Below the pieces are notes generated by a model, which was not told where the DNA came from, made no database searches, and worked only from the letters and a program-made list of their open reading frames with translations. A stretch of DNA of 7,954 bases, taken from a bacterium (lineage in GTDB: Bacteria > SZUA-182). Shown here one piece after another: positions 6,096-7,954 of the stretch. Each line of letters starts with the position of its first letter. The first letter of the stretch is position 1. The stretch covers positions 1 to 7,954 of the forward strand of contig QIFF01000131.1 of NCBI GenBank assembly GCA_003230635.1, read 5' to 3'. The translations under genes and the position numbers were made by a program.

Positions 6096-6137
6096 AGTAG
6101 TAGTAGTAGGTTGGGTTGAGGAACGAAACCCAACAAA
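6096..6137 (-). repeat. Right terminal repeat: hairpin plus (CTA)4, inverted
   Basis: On the minus strand it begins TTTGTTGGGTTTC and ends with four CTA units plus CT. The stem is formed by GTTGGGTT (6110-6117) and AACCCAAC (6127-6134) around a 9-base loop. It is the inverted partner of 5351-5398. From memory, GGTTGGGTTGAGGAACGAAA-like palindromes recur in many bacterial genomes; this needs a search. Confidence 0.9.
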
Positions 6138-6143
6138 TCCTCT
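6136..6143. repeat. AATCCTCT direct repeat, right copy (possible target-site duplication)
   Basis: Identical to 5330-5337 and directly at the outer edge of the right hairpin repeat. Joining the flanks through one copy rebuilds a purine-rich site (GGGGAGAGGATT on the minus strand) in front of the amidotransferase ATG. Confidence 0.4.
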
Positions 6144-6182
6144 CCCCAGACCAACCGGACAGTGCCCGGGGCGACTCGCCCT

Positions 6183-6896
6183 CTATTGGCAATCCTGACA
6201 GACCACCCGACACTCCTGTACCCATGACCTGGCTGACTCAGCCAGGGCTTGCATCTGCTGGGCGGGGAGGGGTTTAACCTCTGCTAAGGCGGGATCAAGG
6301 GTGGAAGTGGGATTGAAGCTCTGCAGGACTAATCTTTTGGCTCCGGCGATCTGCTCAAACATATCTTCGCAATCACGCCGACTCAGCAGGGTGGGGCAAA
6401 TCGTGGTGCGGAATTCATAGTCGGTCTTGCCGGATAAAAGCAAGTCGCAGCTCTGGCGGATTCTTGCCGTTTCAACCGCTTTGCCCGCCACCCGGCGGTA
6501 GCGCAGCTCATCCAGGGGCGCCTTCAAATCCATAGCTACATAATCAAGTAAGCCCTCTGTCAAAAGCCTGGACAGCATTTGCGGCTTGCTGCCGTTGGTA
6601 TCCAGCTTAACCAAAAACCCGTTCTCTTTGACAGCGGCAATTAGGGCGGGAAGGTCAGGGTGCAGGGTCGGCTCGCCCCCGCTGATTACCACTCCGTCAA
6701 TCCAGCCCTTAAATTTGCTCAGGCGTTCCAGGACATCTTCCAGGGCAAACCCGGCCAATTTCTGCGGGGATAATACCAATTGATGGTTGTGGCAATAGGG
6801 ACAGCGGAAGTTACAAGAGGGTAAAAAAATAACTGAGGCAATTTTGCCGGGCCAATCCAGAAACGAAGTTTCCAGAAAGCCTTTGATTATGTCCAT
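6183..6896 (-). CDS. nrdG: Anaerobic ribonucleotide reductase activating protein, NrdG2-type radical SAM
   Basis: This 237-residue radical SAM enzyme uses a [4Fe-4S] cluster and S-adenosylmethionine to place the glycyl radical on NrdD. The cluster motif is C28-x3-C32-x2-C35 (CNFRCPYC), followed by the SAM-contacting SGGEP (72-76). The opening GFLETSFLDWPGKIA and the length fit the NrdG2 (TIGR02495-like) group, not the shorter E. coli NrdG. Three extra cysteines lie at the very end (C229-x3-C233-x2-C236). It is downstream of nrdD and a redoxin gene on the same strand, which supports the role. No Shine-Dalgarno site is visible: the 8 bases before the ATG read AAAATTGA and a 56-bp palindrome comes directly before them. 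Other genes here have strong sites, so translation may be weak, coupled or altered by the repeat. Confidence 0.92.
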   Translation of the reverse strand: MDIIKGFLETSFLDWPGKIASVIFLPSCNFRCPYCHNHQLVLSPQKLAGFALEDVLERLSKFKGWIDGVVISGGEPTLHPDLPALIAAVKENGFLVKLDTNGSKPQMLSRLLTEGLLDYVAMDLKAPLDELRYRRVAGKAVETARIRQSCDLLLSGKTDYEFRTTICPTLLSRRDCEDMFEQIAGAKRLVLQSFNPTSTLDPALAEVKPLPAQQMQALAESARSWVQECRVVCQDCQ

Positions 6897-6904
6897 TCAA
6901 TTTT

Positions 6905-6960
6905 TTAACCACAGAGAACACAGAGGAAAAGAATTTTTTCTCTGTGCCCTCTGTGGTTAA
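6905..6960. repeat. 56-bp near-perfect palindrome between the redoxin gene and nrdG
   Basis: The outer arms TTAACCACAGAG (6905-6916) and CTCTGTGGTTAA (6949-6960) match perfectly over 12 bp. Inner arms CACAGAG(G)AAAA and TTTTTTCTCTGTG continue the stem around a central GAAT, with short mismatches between. From memory, this AACCACAGAG...CTCTGTGGTT family is dispersed in many bacterial genomes and often yields spurious ORFs, as here on the minus strand. It lies 1 bp after the redoxin stop and 8 bp before the nrdG start. Confidence 0.9.
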
Positions 6961-6961
6961 T

Positions 6962-7234
6962 CTATGCCAAGGTGTTCTGATAAGACTGCTTGATTTCATC
7001 CAGGCTGGGAATATCGCCCCGCCATTCCGCCAATTCAGAGTCGTCATCCGCATCCACCAGCAACATGGTGGGCAAGGCCATTACGCTGTGGAAGGCTCCT
7101 TCCGCCAGGCCATCCACCGTATCCATATTGTAATCCACCACATTCAAGCCTTCCTGTTTCAGGGTTTCACCCAGTTGCTTGGCCGCAGGACAACGGGGAC
7201 AACCATCACGCCAGAAAAGTTTTACCGATTTCAA
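6962..7234 (-). CDS. Thioredoxin/glutaredoxin-like small redoxin
   Basis: This 90-residue single-domain redox protein has an active site C12-P-R-C15 right after the first strand (WRDGCPRCPAAK) and the cis-proline P55-T56 in ALPTMLLV, both typical of the thioredoxin fold. It is shorter than classical thioredoxin (about 105) and close to NrdH-type redoxins. Its place between nrdD and nrdG suggests it supplies the two electrons for nucleotide reduction. Some class III reductases are known to use a redoxin instead of formate, so that use here is an inference from context. The start is TTG, chosen because AAAAGGAGGA lies 6 bp upstream. The gene is bracketed by two unrelated repeat blocks. Confidence 0.88.
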   Translation of the reverse strand: MKSVKLFWRDGCPRCPAAKQLGETLKQEGLNVVDYNMDTVDGLAEGAFHSVMALPTMLLVDADDDSELAEWRGDIPSLDEIKQSYQNTLA

Positions 7235-7240
7235 AGTCTT

Positions 7241-7250
7241 TCCTCCTTTT
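7241..7250 (-). promoter_or_regulatory. Ribosome binding site fixing the TTG start of the redoxin gene
   Basis: AAAAGGAGGA on the minus strand is nearly full complementarity to the 16S 3' end and lies 6 bp before the TTG. No ATG competes nearby. Confidence 0.85.
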
Positions 7251-7283
7251 GCTAAATGGATTAGGGTTGATTACAAATAAAAA

Positions 7284-7396
7284 CAGTCATCGGTCTTCAG
7301 TCAAAGGCTAAAGACCAGTCTTCAGTCAACAGTCGTCAGTCAAAGAAAGATTTATTCCTAGACTGATGACTGACAACTATCTTTGACGGTCGACTG
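7284..7396. repeat. Cluster of GTCNTCAGTC-like direct and inverted repeats
   Basis: Direct copies are CAGTCATCGGTCTTCAGTC (7284-7302), CAGTCTTCAGTCAA (7316-7329) and CAGTCGTCAGTCAAAG (7330-7345). Inverted copies are GACTGATGACTG (7361-7372) and CTTTGACGGTCGACTG (7381-7396), the last matching 14 of 16 with 7330-7345. GGTCTT (7292-7297) also pairs with AAGACC (7311-7316). The block fills nearly the whole nrdD-redoxin gap, starts 2 bp from the nrdD stop and has no coding content. Confidence 0.85.
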
Positions 7397-7398
7397 AT

Positions 7399-7954
7399 TC
7401 AAGCGATTAATCTTTCTTCTGCGTCCTCTTCCGGTGGAGAGACAGCGGCAAAAAATTTCCTTGAGCGGTAACGCTCATGCAGCTCCCCGATTTTCCCCTT
7501 GTTCCAGGTAGAAGTTTTGGTAAAATAGCCGGTGATGCGGGTAATGCCGTCAACCTTGGACGACCCGCAATAGACGCAAGTCTCTTCCAGCCCGCGGCTG
7601 GTGCGCTGGCAATCGTTACAGGTGGTGAATTCCGGGGAAAAGGCGATTTGGTCGTTCAGGGTTTTGTTAAACACCTTGGTGATGAAATTGGCCAGTGATT
7701 CCGGTGTAGGCTGACTTTCTCCCAGCCAGATGTGGGAAATGGAGCCAGCCGGGATAATGGGATGAAATTTGCCCTCCATCTGCACCCGTTCAATGGGATT
7801 TACCGCCGCTCCTACATTGAGCAGGGTGGAGTTGGTGTAATAAACCTCGCTCCGGGATAAGTCCCCCTTCAGCACAGAGGCCGCCCGCGGCGAGTAATAA
7901 TGCAGGTCCAGCTTGGCAAAGCGGTAGGCGGTGGATTCGGCCGGGCTTTGCTCC
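7399..7954 (-). CDS. nrdD: Anaerobic (class III) ribonucleoside-triphosphate reductase, C-terminal part
   Basis: The frame is open to the window edge, so only the last 184 residues of a protein usually of 600-700 or more are visible. NrdD reduces ribonucleoside triphosphates to deoxy forms with a glycyl radical and works without oxygen. Visible marks are the EQSPAESTAYRFAK segment (1-14), TNSTLLNVG, the zinc-binding cysteines C112-x2-C115 and C126-x2-C129, and the glycyl-radical loop R139-I-T-G142-Y-F, with G142 the expected radical site. A tail of about 42 residues follows. The GTG at 7875 is internal, not the start. Downstream on the same strand are the redoxin and NrdG genes, completing the system. 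The region that would show formate or redoxin dependence is outside the window. Confidence 0.95.
   Translation of the reverse strand, partial: EQSPAESTAYRFAKLDLHYYSPRAASVLKGDLSRSEVYYTNSTLLNVGAAVNPIERVQMEGKFHPIIPAGSISHIWLGESQPTPESLANFITKVFNKTLNDQIAFSPEFTTCNDCQRTSRGLEETCVYCGSSKVDGITRITGYFTKTSTWNKGKIGELHERYRSRKFFAAVSPPEEDAEERLIA

Larger units (their letters stand above)
5351..6137. mobile_element. Single-gene cassette between inverted hairpin repeats, no transposase
   Basis: Two inverted copies of one repeat (5351-5398 and 6096-6137) enclose a single minus-strand gene. The gene fills the space: its stop is 3 bp from one repeat, and only 19 bp (the ribosome binding site) separate its start from the other. 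Sampled 60-base lines inside have 23, 17 and 25 G+C, against 31 and 39 in the flanking genes, which suggests foreign origin. No transposase, integrase or reverse transcriptase is encoded, so movement would need an enzyme in trans. The hairpin ends resemble REP/BIME or MITE structures. It sits between nrdG and the amidotransferase gene in the same orientation as both. Confidence 0.7.

Noticed and set aside
5402..6154. Longer start (TTG at 6154) for the cargo gene
   Set aside because: It would translate the hairpin repeat and start outside the cassette, while the ATG at 6076 has a well-placed AAAGGAG.
6811..7053. 80-residue minus-strand frame across the redoxin-nrdG gap
   Set aside because: It overlaps both real genes, and its centre (TEGTEKKFFSSVFSVVKK) is the translation of the AACCACAGAG palindrome, a known source of false ORFs.
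7284..7396. CRISPR array
   Set aside because: The units are short, degenerate, in both orientations and have no regular spacers.

Overview
The window looks like part of the chromosome of an anaerobic bacterium. It carries an oxygen-independent (class III) ribonucleotide reductase operon with its glycyl-radical activase, a two-cluster bacterial ferredoxin and a sigma-54-type two-component system. Most genes have strong purine-rich ribosome binding sites and sampled GC is about 50-65%. A Clostridia (Peptococcaceae-like) or Desulfobacterota-type host fits, but the sequence does not settle which.

Left part, plus strand (1-3910): a sensor histidine kinase, cut at its 5' end by the window edge, overlaps by 4 bp an NtrC-family sigma-54 activator. 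A 251-bp gap follows with a sigma-70-like promoter and a perfect 15+15-bp palindrome, and then a CPA2-type Na+/H+ antiporter. Centre, plus strand (3911-4618): a small GC palindrome, a strong promoter candidate, a possible 21-residue membrane peptide, an 'Alvin-type' 2[4Fe-4S] ferredoxin and a tiny lipoprotein. The lipoprotein ends tail to tail with the minus-strand genes, with the two stop codons overlapping.

Right part, minus strand (7954 down to 4615): the order of transcription is nrdD (C-terminal part only), a small thioredoxin/glutaredoxin-like protein, an NrdG2-like radical SAM activase, an inserted single-gene cassette, and a class I glutamine amidotransferase. This set probably forms, or once formed, one operon for anaerobic deoxynucleotide synthesis.

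The most unusual object is at about 5338-6143. An AT-rich gene for an unrecognised 224-residue, probably all-helical protein is packed between two inverted copies of a repeat. Each copy is itself a hairpin (GTTGGGTT ... AACCCAAC) next to a CTA-triplet tract (five units on one side, four on the other). No transposase lies inside. An 8-bp direct repeat (AATCCTCT) brackets the unit and could be a target-site duplication. If so, the cassette landed in the ribosome binding site of the amidotransferase gene and duplicated it.

Two further repeat families sit in the same operon: a 56-bp near-perfect palindrome between the redoxin gene and nrdG, and a cluster of GTCNTCAGTC-like repeats between nrdD and the redoxin gene. 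The nrdD-to-amidotransferase stretch therefore seems to collect small non-autonomous repeats between genes without breaking them.
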